58,081 bases of DNA from Lentzea sp. NEAU-D7 (GCF_026242055.1 NZ_JAPJDL010000039.1:1-58081); one strand, 5' to 3'. Numbered from the stretch's first letter, positions 23,042 to 31,712 are shown. Translations and numbers: made by a program. Notes: generated by a model not told the origin, from the letters alone.

Positions 23042-23423
23042 GGCGGACATCCCGGCCGACAAGCTGTTCGGCTTCCTCGCGGAGCCGCGGAACCTGCCCC
23101 GCTACTTCCCGCAGATGACCGCGGCCGAACCAGAGGGCGGCGAGCAGGTGCACGTCGAGGCCGAGGTGCACGGCCACCACGTCGAGGGCGAGGCGTGGGT
23201 GCGGCCGGACGCCGAACGACGCACGCTCGAATGGGGCGCCGAGGGCCCGGACGACTACCACGGCGAACTCCAGATCGAGGAGGTGGCGGCGGGCCGGTCG
23301 CGCATCACGGTGAGCCTGCACAGCGTGCGGGAGGCGCAGGGCGACGAGGTGCAGCGCGGGCTGGAGCAGACGGTCGCCGTGCTCACCCAGACCGCGGCGG
23401 CCGACGACCGGCAGACCGGCTGA
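23016..23423 (+). CDS. SRPBCC-family (START-like) lipid/ligand-binding protein
   Basis: 135 residues. YTHTAEADIPADKLFGFLAE at the start and PRNLPRYFPQM are the usual opening of polyketide-cyclase/SRPBCC proteins, followed by strands ending in a long C-terminal helix. Ligand unknown. It begins 26 bases inside the VanZ-RDD gene in another frame, so translational coupling is likely. A LuxR-domain remnant follows immediately. Confidence 0.8.
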   Translation: MTTYTHTAEADIPADKLFGFLAEPRNLPRYFPQMTAAEPEGGEQVHVEAEVHGHHVEGEAWVRPDAERRTLEWGAEGPDDYHGELQIEEVAAGRSRITVSLHSVREAQGDEVQRGLEQTVAVLTQTAAADDRQTG

Positions 23424-23424
23424 C

Positions 23425-23568
23425 CTCACGGAGCTGCTCGTAGGCCGTGCACCCGAGATCGCCGCCGCGTCGTTCCTGAGGTCGAAGACCGTCGAGCACC
23501 ACCTGCGCGAGGCCTGCACGAAGCTCGGTATCCGCTCACGCGCCGAGCCGGCCGGCCGGCTGCCCTGA
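23425..23568 (+). pseudogene. Remnant of a LuxR-type HTH regulator (C-terminal 47 codons)
   Basis: Translating 23425-23565 gives LTELLVGRAPEIAAASFL followed by RSKTVEHHLREACTKLGIRS and RAEPAGRLP, then a stop. This is the recognition part of a LuxR/LAL-type HTH (consensus NREIAAxLFLSxKTVEHHL and YRKLGIRSRAEL). The N-terminal bulk and any start codon are missing, and the first helix is degenerate. The last 33 bases overlap the 3' end of the convergent glyoxalase gene. A relic left by deletion. Confidence 0.75.
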
Positions 23569-24162
23569 CGCCCACGCGAACCCGTCCGGGTCGGTGAAGT
23601 CGCCGGCGCCGTTCATCACGACCCGGTGCGAACCGGACCCCTCGGGCGCCACCCCGGCGTCCTTGGCGAGCGCGCGCCGCCGGTACAGCCCCAGCTTCAC
23701 GGCACCTGCCGCGGCGAACTGGACGTACATGCGGCCGAAGCTCTTCTCCACCGTGAAGCCCTGGTCGACGTAGCACTGCCTGCTGGCGGCCACGTCCGTC
23801 GCGCCGAGCAGCAGCACGACGTCGCCGATCTGCCCGGTGGCCGGTCCGGTGTTCTTCTTCGCCGAGGTCGCGACCTTCCAGATGGTGCCGTCCGGCGCCT
23901 GCACGACCCCGCCGTAGCCCCACAACGCCTTCCCGGCGGGCTTGAGCACGGTCGCGCCGGCGTCGAGCGCGCCGCCGATCAGCAGGTCGACGTCCGCGGG
24001 CTGCGCCACCGTGAGGGACAGCGTGAAGCCGCGGAAGCCGGCGGCCGGTTCCTGCGAGGCCCGCAGGCGCAGGCGGGAGCCGAGCCCGAAAGCGTTGGCG
24101 TAGAAGCGTTCGGCGGCCGCGAGGTCGGCCACTTCGAGGGTGATCGCGTCGAGTGAGGTCAT
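23536..24162 (-). CDS. Glyoxalase/VOC-fold protein, two-module
   Basis: 208 residues with two VOC (beta-alpha-beta-beta-beta) modules. The first starts SLDAITLEVADLAAAERFYA and ends APDGTIWKVA. The second starts DVVLLLGATDVAASRQCYVD and ends DFTDPDGFAWA. Such proteins bind metal or small ligands (dioxygenases, antibiotic-binding proteins, isomerases), and no substrate is evident. The ATG at 24162 is chosen because the first strand starts there. Divergent from peptidase E. The 3' end invades the LuxR relic. Confidence 0.85.
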   Translation of the reverse strand: MTSLDAITLEVADLAAAERFYANAFGLGSRLRLRASQEPAAGFRGFTLSLTVAQPADVDLLIGGALDAGATVLKPAGKALWGYGGVVQAPDGTIWKVATSAKKNTGPATGQIGDVVLLLGATDVAASRQCYVDQGFTVEKSFGRMYVQFAAAGAVKLGLYRRRALAKDAGVAPEGSGSHRVVMNGAGDFTDPDGFAWASGQPAGRLGA

Positions 24163-24296
24163 GCCGGAAACGCTAGGCGCCACCCCGGGACCGGTGCTTC
24201 TCGATTCCTGACCGGACGGCGATGAGTTCCGCTGTGGTGTCCGGTCTGTCTTCCAACGCACCCGAATCCCTGAGTGGCTACGTACAGGAGGCAAGC

Positions 24297-24959
24297 GTGA
24301 GGCTTCTTCTCACGTCCGCAGGCGTCACGAACGCGAGCATCCGCGATGCGCTGACCGACCTGCTGGGCAGGCCGATCGCCGCCTCCAGTGCCCTGTGCGT
24401 TCCCACGGCGCAGTACGGCCACCCGATGTGCGGGCCGGCCTCGGCCTGGCGCTTCATCACCGGCCAGACGCCACTCCCCCTGTGCGACCTGGGGTGGAAG
24501 TCGCTGGGTGTCCTGGAGCTGACGGCGTTGCCCAGCATCGGCGAGGAGCGGTGGGTGCCCTGGGTGCGGGAGGCCGACGTCCTGCTGGTGGCCGGCGGCG
24601 ACGCGCTGTACCTGTGCCACTGGATGCGGCAGTCCGGCCTGGCGGACCTGCTGCCTTCGTTGCGGGACACCGTCTGGGTGGGACTGAGTGCCGGGAGCAT
24701 GGCGATGACTCCCCGGATCGGTGAGGAGTTCGTCGAGTGGACGGCACCCGGCGGGAGCGACAGCGCCCTCGGGGTCGTCGACTTCTCGATCTTCCCGCAC
24801 CTCGGCCTCCTGCCGGACAACACGATGGCCGCCGCCGAGAGGTGGGCGGCCGAGATCGCCGGGCCTGCCTACGCGATCGACGACCAGACGGCCATCAAGG
24901 TCGCCGGCGGCACCGTCGAGGTCGTCTCCGAGGGGCGCTGGAAGCGGTTCCCCTCGTAG
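24297..24959 (+). CDS. Peptidase S51 (dipeptidase E-like) protein
   Basis: 220 residues. VLLVAGGDALYLCHWM corresponds to the GGN-x-F segment, and GLSAGSMAM carries the nucleophile Ser131 in the G-x-S-A-G turn of S51 peptidases. IFPHLG later provides the conserved His. Family members cleave Asp-X dipeptides or cyanophycin products. Start GTG at 24297, with AGGAGG six bases upstream, is clear. It ends one base before a convergent gene. Confidence 0.87.
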   Translation: MRLLLTSAGVTNASIRDALTDLLGRPIAASSALCVPTAQYGHPMCGPASAWRFITGQTPLPLCDLGWKSLGVLELTALPSIGEERWVPWVREADVLLVAGGDALYLCHWMRQSGLADLLPSLRDTVWVGLSAGSMAMTPRIGEEFVEWTAPGGSDSALGVVDFSIFPHLGLLPDNTMAAAERWAAEIAGPAYAIDDQTAIKVAGGTVEVVSEGRWKRFPS

Positions 24960-24960
24960 T

Positions 24961-25572
24961 TCAGGCCAGTGCGCGAACGACTTTGCGCAGCCAGTCGTCG
25001 TAGGCGCTGGTCGCGTGCACGCGCTCGGGGACGAGGAACGTCAGCTTCCCGGCCGAGCGGATCTCCTGGTCGACGACCGGCAGCACGATGATCCGCAACG
25101 AGAACGGCGCGGCCCTGTGGCCGATCTCGGCCTCCACCGCCTGCACGACGGCGCCCTCTCGCCCACGTCTCGCACGGAGTGCCTCGACCCCGGCCTGCTT
25201 GCGGGCGGAGTGCCACGCGTTGGCCTCGCTCCACCGTGCGACGACCACGTGCCGCAGCGCCGGATGGTCCGCGAGGCCTTCGAAGTCCGGTGGGCTGAGC
25301 CGGCTGACGCGGGCCAGGTCCGCCTGTGCCGGCGACGAGGTGAGCGCGGGCCTGTCGAGCAGTGTCCGCCACCACCACAGCCAGCCTTCCACCAGTTCGC
25401 CGGCCGAGGCCGCGGACGGCTCGGGCAGCGGGTCCACGTCCGGCGGGCCCGTCACCGGTCCGTCCGCTCGCACCTCGATCCGTTCCGCGGCGCGGAACCA
25501 CAGCGCGCACTCCAGCTGGAAGTCCCACTGGTCGATGCTGATCGACCACGACGCCGTTCCGGCGGAACGCAT
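24961..25572 (-). CDS. Conserved-looking protein of unknown function
   Basis: 203 residues, soluble, Trp-rich (LVEGWLWWWRTLL and SIDQWDFQLECALWFRAAE). No signal peptide, membrane segment or recognised motif. Codon third positions are G/C-rich throughout, which supports it being real. GGAGGT lies seven bases before the ATG at 25572. A GTG three codons upstream lacks spacing. It lies 81 bases downstream of the response regulator, on the same strand, and ends one base from the convergent peptidase E gene. Confidence 0.65.
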   Translation of the reverse strand: MRSAGTASWSISIDQWDFQLECALWFRAAERIEVRADGPVTGPPDVDPLPEPSAASAGELVEGWLWWWRTLLDRPALTSSPAQADLARVSRLSPPDFEGLADHPALRHVVVARWSEANAWHSARKQAGVEALRARRGREGAVVQAVEAEIGHRAAPFSLRIIVLPVVDQEIRSAGKLTFLVPERVHATSAYDDWLRKVVRALA

Positions 25573-25653
25573 GCCGACCACCTCCGTCCCTCGGCAGTGA
25601 CCACCGGTTCACACACTGCCAGGCCGGCGAGCCGATGGGGCGGGCTTGCGTGT

Positions 25654-26310
25654 TCAGGGACGCACTCGCCTGGTCTCGTACGCCCAGATGGCGATCTGGA
25701 CGCGGTTGCGGGCCCCGATCTTGTTCATGAGGCTCGCGAGGTGGAACTTCACCGTGCTGAGGCTGATGTGGAGCTCGTCGGCGATCTCGGAGTTGGTCAG
25801 GCCCTGGGCAACGGTCAGCGCGACCTCCTCCTCCCGGTCGGTCAGGGCGACGAGTGGCCCGGTGCGCTTCGAGGAGGACGCGGAGTCGGCGAAGCAGGTG
25901 AGCAGGCGGGCGGTGACGCTCGGGGCGATGAGGGCGTCGCCCTCGGCGGCGGCGTGGACGGCCTGGACCAGCAGGGCGGGGCCCGCGTCCTTGAGCAGGA
26001 AGCCCCTGGCACCCGCCTTCAGGGCGCCGCTGACGTGGTCGTCGGTGTCGAAGGTGGTGATGACGACCACGGCCAGCGGGTCCTCGACGTCGGGTCCCGC
26101 GAGCAGGCGGGTCGCCTCGACGCCGTCGAGGTGGGGCATCCGGATGTCGAACAGGCACACGTCGGGCCGCAGCCGGCGGGCGAGCGCGACGGCCTCGTTG
26201 CCGTCGGCGGCCTGGCCGACCACCTCGATGCCGGGCTGGCCGTCGAGGATCGTGGTCAGTCCCGCCCGGATGATGTCCTGGTCGTCGGCGATGATCACGC
26301 GGATGGTCAT
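25654..26310 (-). CDS. NarL/LuxR-type response regulator
   Basis: 218 residues. Receiver domain with IIADDQD (acidic pair 9-10), Asp55 in CLFDIRMPHLDG and Lys in GFLLKDA. LuxR-type HTH at about 150-210 (LTDREEEVALTVAQGLTNSEI, read with SLSTVKFHLASLMNKIG). The start shares ATGA with the stop of the kinase gene upstream, so it is the cognate regulator. Targets are not evident. The adjacent unknown gene or the divergent membrane gene at 27620 are candidates. Confidence 0.93.
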   Translation of the reverse strand: MTIRVIIADDQDIIRAGLTTILDGQPGIEVVGQAADGNEAVALARRLRPDVCLFDIRMPHLDGVEATRLLAGPDVEDPLAVVVITTFDTDDHVSGALKAGARGFLLKDAGPALLVQAVHAAAEGDALIAPSVTARLLTCFADSASSSKRTGPLVALTDREEEVALTVAQGLTNSEIADELHISLSTVKFHLASLMNKIGARNRVQIAIWAYETRRVRP

Positions 26311-27452
26311 GCGAGGGCCTCCCGCCTCGGGATCACCGCGTGGACCGTCCAGCCGTGGTCGGGGCCCGGGCCCGCTTCGAGGGTTCCTCCGAGCAGCGTC
26401 ACGCGCTCAGCCATGCCCACGAGCCCGTAGCCCGGCACGCGGGAGTTGGACAGGGCGCGCTCACCGTCGTCGCTGACGCTCAGCCGCACGGTGTCGGTGC
26501 CGCCGTCCACGAGGACGCGGACCCGGGTCGCGTGCCGCGCGTGGCGCTTCGCGTTGGTGATCGACTCCTGGGCGACCCGGTACAGCGCCGCCTCGACCGA
26601 CGGGCGCAGGTCGTGGAGATCGCCGCACCGCTCGACGTCGATCCGCAGCCCCCGGTCCCCTTCCGCGGTGGCCAGGTCCTCGATGTCGGCCATGCCGCGG
26701 TGGGCGAACACCTCCGGCGCGCCGGTGCCCCGGCGGAGGGACCCGACCATGGAGCGCATCTCGGTCAGGGTGCGCGACGCCTCCCCCTCGATGACCTCGA
26801 GAGCCCTGGCGGCGCCGTCCAGGTCGCGTGAACCGGCCAGGAACCGTCCCGCCTGTGCCTGGATGGCGATGGCGGACACGTGGTGAGCCACGGTGTCGTG
26901 CAGCTCCCGTGCCAGCATCTCCCGTTCCTGGAACCGGATCCGCTCGAACCGCTGGGTGTGGACGATGTGCTGGGAGCGGACCAGGACGCCGAGCGCGGCG
27001 GGGAACAACAACACGACCAGGCCGCCGCCGGCGTCGACGACACCGGGGAAGTCGGTCGTCACGGCGACGAGCCACTCCAGCAGCACGACCGCCAGCCCGA
27101 TCGCGGTCTGCCGCCCGGTTCCCCACCGGAACAGCGAGTACACGAGAACCACGACGAACATGCCGGCGTACGGGGAAAAGGGCTGACCGCCGACGAAGAA
27201 CGCGGCCAGGTCGGCCACCATCAACCCGCCGAACCCGACCCCCAACGCGACGAGCGGGCGAACTCGCCGCCACAGCATCGTGAGCGCCAACGTCACCCCG
27301 AACACGACGCCTGCGGGGCGCCACACCATGTCGTCGCGCACGACGACCTCCGCCACCGCCGTCCCCGCCACCCCCGCGACGAGCACCCAGTCGCGCCACA
27401 CGCGCACAGGTGGTCTCTCGCCGTCGGGCTCCATCCGCGGCCAGCCGGGCAT
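26307..27452 (-). CDS. NarL-type sensor histidine kinase
   Basis: 381 residues. About five membrane helices in residues 20-160, then HisKA_3 motif LARELHDTVAHHVSAIAIQA with phospho-acceptor His185, and HATPase_c (ESITNAKRHARHATR, SVSDDG, GYGLVGMAERV). ELHDTVAHHVSAI is the classic actinobacterial DesK/LiaS-type box. The ATG at 27452 is used. The in-frame GTG at 27461, seven bases after a TATCCT hexamer, would give a leaderless transcript and is a real alternative. It overlaps the response regulator by four bases. Confidence 0.9.
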   Translation of the reverse strand: MPGWPRMEPDGERPPVRVWRDWVLVAGVAGTAVAEVVVRDDMVWRPAGVVFGVTLALTMLWRRVRPLVALGVGFGGLMVADLAAFFVGGQPFSPYAGMFVVVLVYSLFRWGTGRQTAIGLAVVLLEWLVAVTTDFPGVVDAGGGLVVLLFPAALGVLVRSQHIVHTQRFERIRFQEREMLARELHDTVAHHVSAIAIQAQAGRFLAGSRDLDGAARALEVIEGEASRTLTEMRSMVGSLRRGTGAPEVFAHRGMADIEDLATAEGDRGLRIDVERCGDLHDLRPSVEAALYRVAQESITNAKRHARHATRVRVLVDGGTDTVRLSVSDDGERALSNSRVPGYGLVGMAERVTLLGGTLEAGPGPDHGWTVHAVIPRREALA

Positions 27453-27517
27453 TCTGCTCACCAGGCAGAGGATAGGGACTCGGACGACACCGCGGACCGC
27501 CCGAAGAGGCAGGTCCA

Positions 27518-27539
27518 GCCCTGGCCGAACGGCCAGGGC
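27518..27539. repeat. Perfect 9-bp hairpin with GAAC loop in divergent promoter region
   Basis: GCCCTGGCC (27518-27526), loop GAAC, GGCCAGGGC (27531-27539). It lies between the divergent kinase (minus) and small membrane protein (plus) genes. A further CTGGCC follows at about 27544. It is more likely an operator or leader structure than a terminator, because no gene ends here. Confidence 0.6.
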
Positions 27540-27619
27540 AACTCTGGCCGAGACCCCGGTGTGCCAGGAACCCGGCGCGATGAAACTGACCTCCTCGCCC
27601 AACAAGAGGAGCAGATCCC

Positions 27620-28087
27620 GTGACGAAGCCAAGGCAGTACCAGGACACCCCGGTCGACGTGAAGCTCGTGCTCAGCTCCCTGTGGGTCACGATGCTCTTC
27701 GTGTTCGCCTACGTGGACATCTTCGGGCTCTTCCGCGCTGACGTCCTCGACGCCGCGCTCGGCGGCAAGGTGGCGAACACGGCGTTCACGGTCAACCAGG
27801 GGTTCCTGATCGGCACCCTGATCTACATCCTGCCGCCGATCCTGATGGTGGTTCTGACGCTCCTGCTCAGACCACGGGTCAACCGCGCCGTCAACCTCGT
27901 CGTCAGCGCCCTCTACCTGGTCACCATCGTCGCTTCGTGCATCGGCGAGACGTGGGTCTACTACTTCCTCGGCAGCCTCGTCGAAGTGGTGCTCCTGGTC
28001 CTCATCGCCCGAACCGCCTGGAGGTGGCCGGCCGTCACGCCCTCCGTCAGAAGCCGGGAAACACGCGACGCAGGTCGTCGAGCGTGA
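27620..28087 (+). CDS. Small four-helix membrane protein (DUF6326-like)
   Basis: 155 residues with four hydrophobic segments at about 18-38, 58-83, 88-108 and 112-130. The first contains LWVTMLFVFAYVDIFGLFR, a start I associate with the DUF6326 family, though this is from memory. No catalytic residues stand out. GTG start at 27620 has GAGGAGC seven bases upstream. Divergent from the two-component kinase and a plausible target of it. Its last 41 bases overlap the 3' end of the next gene on the other strand. Confidence 0.75.
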   Translation: MTKPRQYQDTPVDVKLVLSSLWVTMLFVFAYVDIFGLFRADVLDAALGGKVANTAFTVNQGFLIGTLIYILPPILMVVLTLLLRPRVNRAVNLVVSALYLVTIVASCIGETWVYYFLGSLVEVVLLVLIARTAWRWPAVTPSVRSRETRDAGRRA

Positions 28088-28820
28088 CGCTGCCCTCAAC
28101 GGTGACGCCGGTGTCGTACGGCGCCTTGAGACGGCCGCTGACCAGGCGGACGAACGCCTCCTGCGGCCCGTTGAACGTCGCGGACGGTGCCTCGAGGTGG
28201 TCCACCACGGTGACGGCGTCGTCGATCACAAGCCCGGCGCCGGGAATCGCGACGGACACGGGCGCCGAGATCTCGGCGGGCTTCGCGAGGAAGCCCAGCA
28301 GGAACCCCATGGGCCCGGCCAGGAGGTCGACGAGCACAGCGGCCGAGTCGGCGTTCACCCCGGCGTGCTGGTCGAAGGCCGCGCGCACGTCCCAAGAGTG
28401 GTTGGCCACCTCGTTGAGCCGCATGCCCAGGGCGGTCAGCAGCGGGACCGGCTCCGGCAGGAAGCCGAGGTCGACGGTCAGCGACGAGCGCTGCTCGGGC
28501 GTGAGCGCCTCGACCATGTCGAGCCACCGGCCGTCGTGCTCGAGGAAACCCTCGGCCTGCGCGCGCGGCGCGGACCCGTCCCAGCGGGCCCAGATCGTCT
28601 GGTTGTCCTCGGCCTCCACGGCCTCCCCTGCGGCCCGGGCGATCGGCGCCCGGCCGATCTCGGCACCGCTGCCGAGGTGGGACAGGACCTGGGCGACGGT
28701 CCACTCCGACGCGCCGCTGGTGGTGGCCAGCTGTTCGTCGGTGAAGGTGCGGGCGAGGCCGGCGAGGACGTCGTGCTCGGCGCGCAGAACGGTGATCGTT
28801 CGGTCCACGAGTGGGGTCAT
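28047..28820 (-). CDS. Maleylpyruvate-isomerase/DinB-fold family protein
   Basis: 257 residues. LVDRTITVLRAEHDVLAGLA, then SEWTVAQVLSHLGSGAEI and RLNEVANHSWDVRAAF, are the metal-binding four-helix bundle features of the mycothiol-dependent maleylpyruvate isomerase N-terminal (DinB-like) fold: His at SHLG and at NHSWD. A C-terminal sterol-carrier-like part follows. Actinobacterial members are thought to be mycothiol-dependent enzymes. No substrate is evident. The ATG at 28820 precedes the first helix. Its 3' end runs 41 bases into the convergent membrane-protein gene. Confidence 0.82.
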   Translation of the reverse strand: MTPLVDRTITVLRAEHDVLAGLARTFTDEQLATTSGASEWTVAQVLSHLGSGAEIGRAPIARAAGEAVEAEDNQTIWARWDGSAPRAQAEGFLEHDGRWLDMVEALTPEQRSSLTVDLGFLPEPVPLLTALGMRLNEVANHSWDVRAAFDQHAGVNADSAAVLVDLLAGPMGFLLGFLAKPAEISAPVSVAIPGAGLVIDDAVTVVDHLEAPSATFNGPQEAFVRLVSGRLKAPYDTGVTVEGSVTLDDLRRVFPGF

Positions 28821-28888
28821 GCCATCCCCAACTCCCGAACCCGCGCGTGTGTTCCTCTCCAGGTCTGCGGGGTCATGCCATGCCGCGG

Positions 28889-29653
28889 TCAGTGATCCGG
28901 ATCTGTCGCGCAGGGCTGTGGCTGCGGCATCCGCGTCGAGAAGATGCGCGCGACGCCCTCGCGAACGGCTGTCCAGTCCGTCGCGGGTGCGCGCCGCAAG
29001 GCGGCAGCCAGTGATCCCGAACGCTGCGAGTGTTCGCGGCGGAGTTGCTCGAGGTCGAGGCGGATGTCCGGTCCCAGCCCGCCGGCCTCGATCTCGGCGA
29101 TGCGCCGGTCCATCGCGGCGATCAGTTCCCGGTCGAACTCCTCCACGGCTCGCAAGAACATCTCGGTGGGCACACTCGCCCGTCCCTGCCTCGGCACGGC
29201 GCAGTCGAGCCCGCGCCCGGCGCGGTGCCGCCAGTCGACGGTGACCACGTCTCGGTCGGTGACCGATCGCCACCACACCACGTCCGGAGAGGCGAGGAGG
29301 TAGCCCGTGTACATGAAGTGGCCGCTGTACCAGTCGAGGGCGGCCTCCTCGTCCTCAGCGGCTGCCTCGTACCACGCGTCATGATCACTGGTCATGAGGT
29401 GGACGAGATCCGCGGGCACCGGTTCCAGCAGAGACGGCAACACTTCCTGGATGTCCTCCCACAGGCGGACGACGTAGTGGTCGACCGGTGAGGGCGACCC
29501 CGTGTCGCCGTCCGCCGGGTGGTGGAACAACCTGTGACCGTCCACTTCGATCCAGTACCAGCCGTCCGTCAAAGCGAACCAGTGCAGGGTGCGCTGATCA
29601 CCCCAGGGCTCCACATCGGCCAGCGGTCTGAGACGGAACCTGAAACGGATCAC
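28889..29653 (-). CDS. Uncharacterised protein, DUF5984-like
   Basis: 254 residues, soluble. It opens with IRFRFRLRPLADVEPWGDQ and LHWFALTDGWYWIEVDGHRL, and contains HFMYTGYLLASPDVVWWRS, features I associate with the DUF5984 family (from memory, not searched). The C-terminal half is helical with Glu/Arg-rich stretches. The start is uncertain: the GTG at 29653 is overlapped by GGAGGTG itself, so either the transcript is leaderless or initiation is poor. Role unknown. Same strand as its two DinB-fold neighbours but separated by 68 and 119 bases. Confidence 0.65.
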   Translation of the reverse strand: MIRFRFRLRPLADVEPWGDQRTLHWFALTDGWYWIEVDGHRLFHHPADGDTGSPSPVDHYVVRLWEDIQEVLPSLLEPVPADLVHLMTSDHDAWYEAAAEDEEAALDWYSGHFMYTGYLLASPDVVWWRSVTDRDVVTVDWRHRAGRGLDCAVPRQGRASVPTEMFLRAVEEFDRELIAAMDRRIAEIEAGGLGPDIRLDLEQLRREHSQRSGSLAAALRRAPATDWTAVREGVARIFSTRMPQPQPCATDPDH

Positions 29654-29772
29654 CTCCGCAGTCTGTCCGCGGTCTCGGACAGGTGTCGAGCGATTTGCCC
29701 CTGCTGTCCCGCCTCCGGGCACGCCGAACCCAGCCTCGGACGCTGCCGGAGCGTCACTCACAGAAATGCGCG

Positions 29773-30321
29773 TTACGGAACACGGCCGGTGATCGCCACG
29801 ATCTGGTCGAGCAACGTGGCGTCCGGCCCAACCGCCACCGGGGGACCCCACAGGGCCGGTACCGGGGCAACCGGGACGAACTCGGTCACGTGGTCGAAGC
29901 AGGCTCGCACCGTGTGCTCGGGCAGGTCGAAGGGCTGGCCAGTGGCTTTGGCGATGTCCCAGCCGTGCACGACCAGCTCGGTGAGCGCGATCTTGCCCCA
30001 CACCTCGTTGGACAGCTCCAGCCCCGCCACGTCGGTCCTGCCCTGCCAGGCCGCCGGCTCGTCCCACGCCTCTCCCAGTGCGAGCACATGTCGAGCGACG
30101 CCGTCGCGCCAGCCAGGGCTGGAGTCCGCGCCCCCGGTGTCCGGCAGTTCGCCGGAATCCCGGCGTGCCAGCGCGGCCGAGCCCCGAGACACCAGGTCGA
30201 CGTGGTCGATGAGATCGGCAACGGTGTATTCGGCGCAGGGGCTGGAACTCGTGAGCTGATCATCGGTCACGCGTTGCAACACCTCGACCATCCGATGGCA
30301 GGCCGGCTTCAGATCGATCAC
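29773..30321 (-). CDS. TIGR03086-type DinB/maleylpyruvate-isomerase-like protein
   Basis: 182 residues. DLKPACHRMVEVLQRVTDDQ, CAEYTVADLIDHVDLVSRG and ELVVHGWDIAKATGQ give the His-containing helices of the TIGR03086 metal-binding family. It is related in fold to the protein at 28047-28820 but much shorter. GTG start at 30321 has GGAGGAA five bases upstream. Function unknown. Confidence 0.83.
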   Translation of the reverse strand: MIDLKPACHRMVEVLQRVTDDQLTSSSPCAEYTVADLIDHVDLVSRGSAALARRDSGELPDTGGADSSPGWRDGVARHVLALGEAWDEPAAWQGRTDVAGLELSNEVWGKIALTELVVHGWDIAKATGQPFDLPEHTVRACFDHVTEFVPVAPVPALWGPPVAVGPDATLLDQIVAITGRVP

Positions 30322-30816
30322 AGGTTTCCTCCACACATCCGGCAGACGCGGTCGGAATGCAGACCGTCGACAGGTCCGAAACTCATCGATCACATCACGG
30401 GCGCCGCCTCACCCCCAAGTGACCGTTCCAGCGCGTCCACCCCACAGCTGTCGGGCAGTCTTCGGGTCCCGAAGTGCGCTGTCATGCGGATGTGCGGACT
30501 TCGCAACGTTGAGCGATGCGTGTGCCCTTCGCATGGTCTGGCAGCGATTGGACTGGGACGTAGTCATGGACACCGACGCAGCGGCCGATTTCCGCCAGAT
30601 GTTCGAGCAGACCCGCGAAAGGCGGGTCCGGGACTCGACGAACACCCAACCCGCAGTCCGCTCCGTGGTGCAGGTCGGCCTCCGAGCGGGAGACAGGCCT
30701 CTGCTCGGCCAGGAGGGCGGCCGTGACGTCGCAACTGGCCGTGCGTCATGTCCACTCCCGCGCCCAGTTTGGTGACACTGTGTAACACGATCTTGGTGGG
30801 TTACGACAGGCCACAC
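30322..30816. other. 495-bp stretch with no convincing gene
   Basis: Short open frames exist on both strands but none has normal codon bias, a ribosome site or a recognisable motif. GTGACACTGTGTAACAC at 30772-30788 has the symmetric core ACAC-T-GTGT about 30 bases before the next gene and could be part of its control region. Possibly a degraded area. Confidence 0.6.
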
Positions 30817-31212
30817 ATGCGCATTGCCGTTGCCACCATTCTGCTGTTGCTCACCGCCACCGCGTGTGGAACCACGCCGTCCTCGACGACCGCCGAGAGC
30901 ACACCCGAATCACCGGCAGCGACCACCGCCGCGACGATCCAAACGACGGCACCGGCCGCAACGACCACGGCCGCGCCCGCACCGGCCACGAAGACCTGCA
31001 CCGTTCCCAACGTCGTCGGCCTGGTCCACCAGACCGCGCAGGACACCATCCAGAAGGCCGGCCTGTTCCTCCTGGCCGAGGAAGACGCGAGCGGCCAGGG
31101 CCGACTGCTCATCAACGATCGCAACTGGAAGACCACGAAGCAGAACGTCGCGGCTGGCACGGTCGTCGACTGCAACACAAAGATCCTCCTATCCGCCGAA
31201 AAGATCGACTAG
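30817..31212 (+). CDS. PASTA-domain lipoprotein
   Basis: 131 residues. Signal peptide MRIAVATILLLLTATAC with lipobox at Cys17, a Thr/Ala/Pro-rich linker (about 18-65), and one PASTA domain (VPNVVGLVHQTAQDTIQKAG, ending NVAAGTVVDCNTKILLSA). PASTA domains bind peptidoglycan or beta-lactam-like ligands. Free-standing lipoprotein versions are common in actinomycetes and uncharacterised. The two cysteines in the domain may form a disulphide. A tandem lipoprotein region follows. Confidence 0.82.
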   Translation: MRIAVATILLLLTATACGTTPSSTTAESTPESPAATTAATIQTTAPAATTTAAPAPATKTCTVPNVVGLVHQTAQDTIQKAGLFLLAEEDASGQGRLLINDRNWKTTKQNVAAGTVVDCNTKILLSAEKID

Positions 31213-31289
31213 CGGCGAAATGTCCACTTCCGCGGCAAGTCAGGTGACTCGTTGTGACGATGCCGGGGGCCTCTGCGACAGGCCGACCA

Positions 31290-31712
31290 ATGCGTTTCGT
31301 TCCCGCACTGACCCTGCTCGTCACGTTCGTGGCGGGGTGCGCCGCTGCACCAGTAGCGTCGACTTCTTCGTCGTCTGTTCCGAACCCGAGCCTCAGCCCT
31401 GCGCCGACCTCGAAGTCGACGGCCGCGCCGAGCCCGAGCCTGACTCTGCGGGAGTTCATCCCGCAGAAGATCGGCGAGCAGGGCGGTCTGAACTGCCAGA
31501 CCGAAGCGTCGTGCGGGCTGAAGTTCGTGGTGGAGAGCATCGAGACCAACCCCGCCTGCGGCCAGTACGGCACGAAAGCCGACGCAGGCAGCAAAACGGT
31601 GGTGCTGCACGTGTCGATGTCGCCGTGTCACCTACTCGCACAGCAGACCGTTTCGCTGTTACCGATGACTTGCTTGATGGCAGCCCAGCCAGAGACTGAT
31701 TCCGGAGTGCCA
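31290..31712 (+). pseudogene. Truncated lipoprotein reading in frame into the next lipoprotein
   Basis: Starts MRFVPALTLLVTFVAGCAAA (lipobox Cys17), then a Ser/Pro/Thr linker and a short domain (LREFIPQKIGEQGGLNCQ, KFVVESIETNPACGQYG, then SKTVVLHV), like the opening of a DUF4352-type domain. After about 31620 the sequence stops looking like a protein. It continues without a stop into the downstream lipoprotein, giving an improbable two-signal-peptide fusion. In the neighbouring frame the stretch ends at a TGA at 31697-31699, 13 bases before that gene, so a frameshift or internal deletion is likely. Confidence 0.6.

Noticed and set aside
30409..30816. 135-codon minus-strand and 118-codon plus-strand frames upstream of the PASTA lipoprotein
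   Set aside because: No ribosome site, codon bias or recognisable motif in either.
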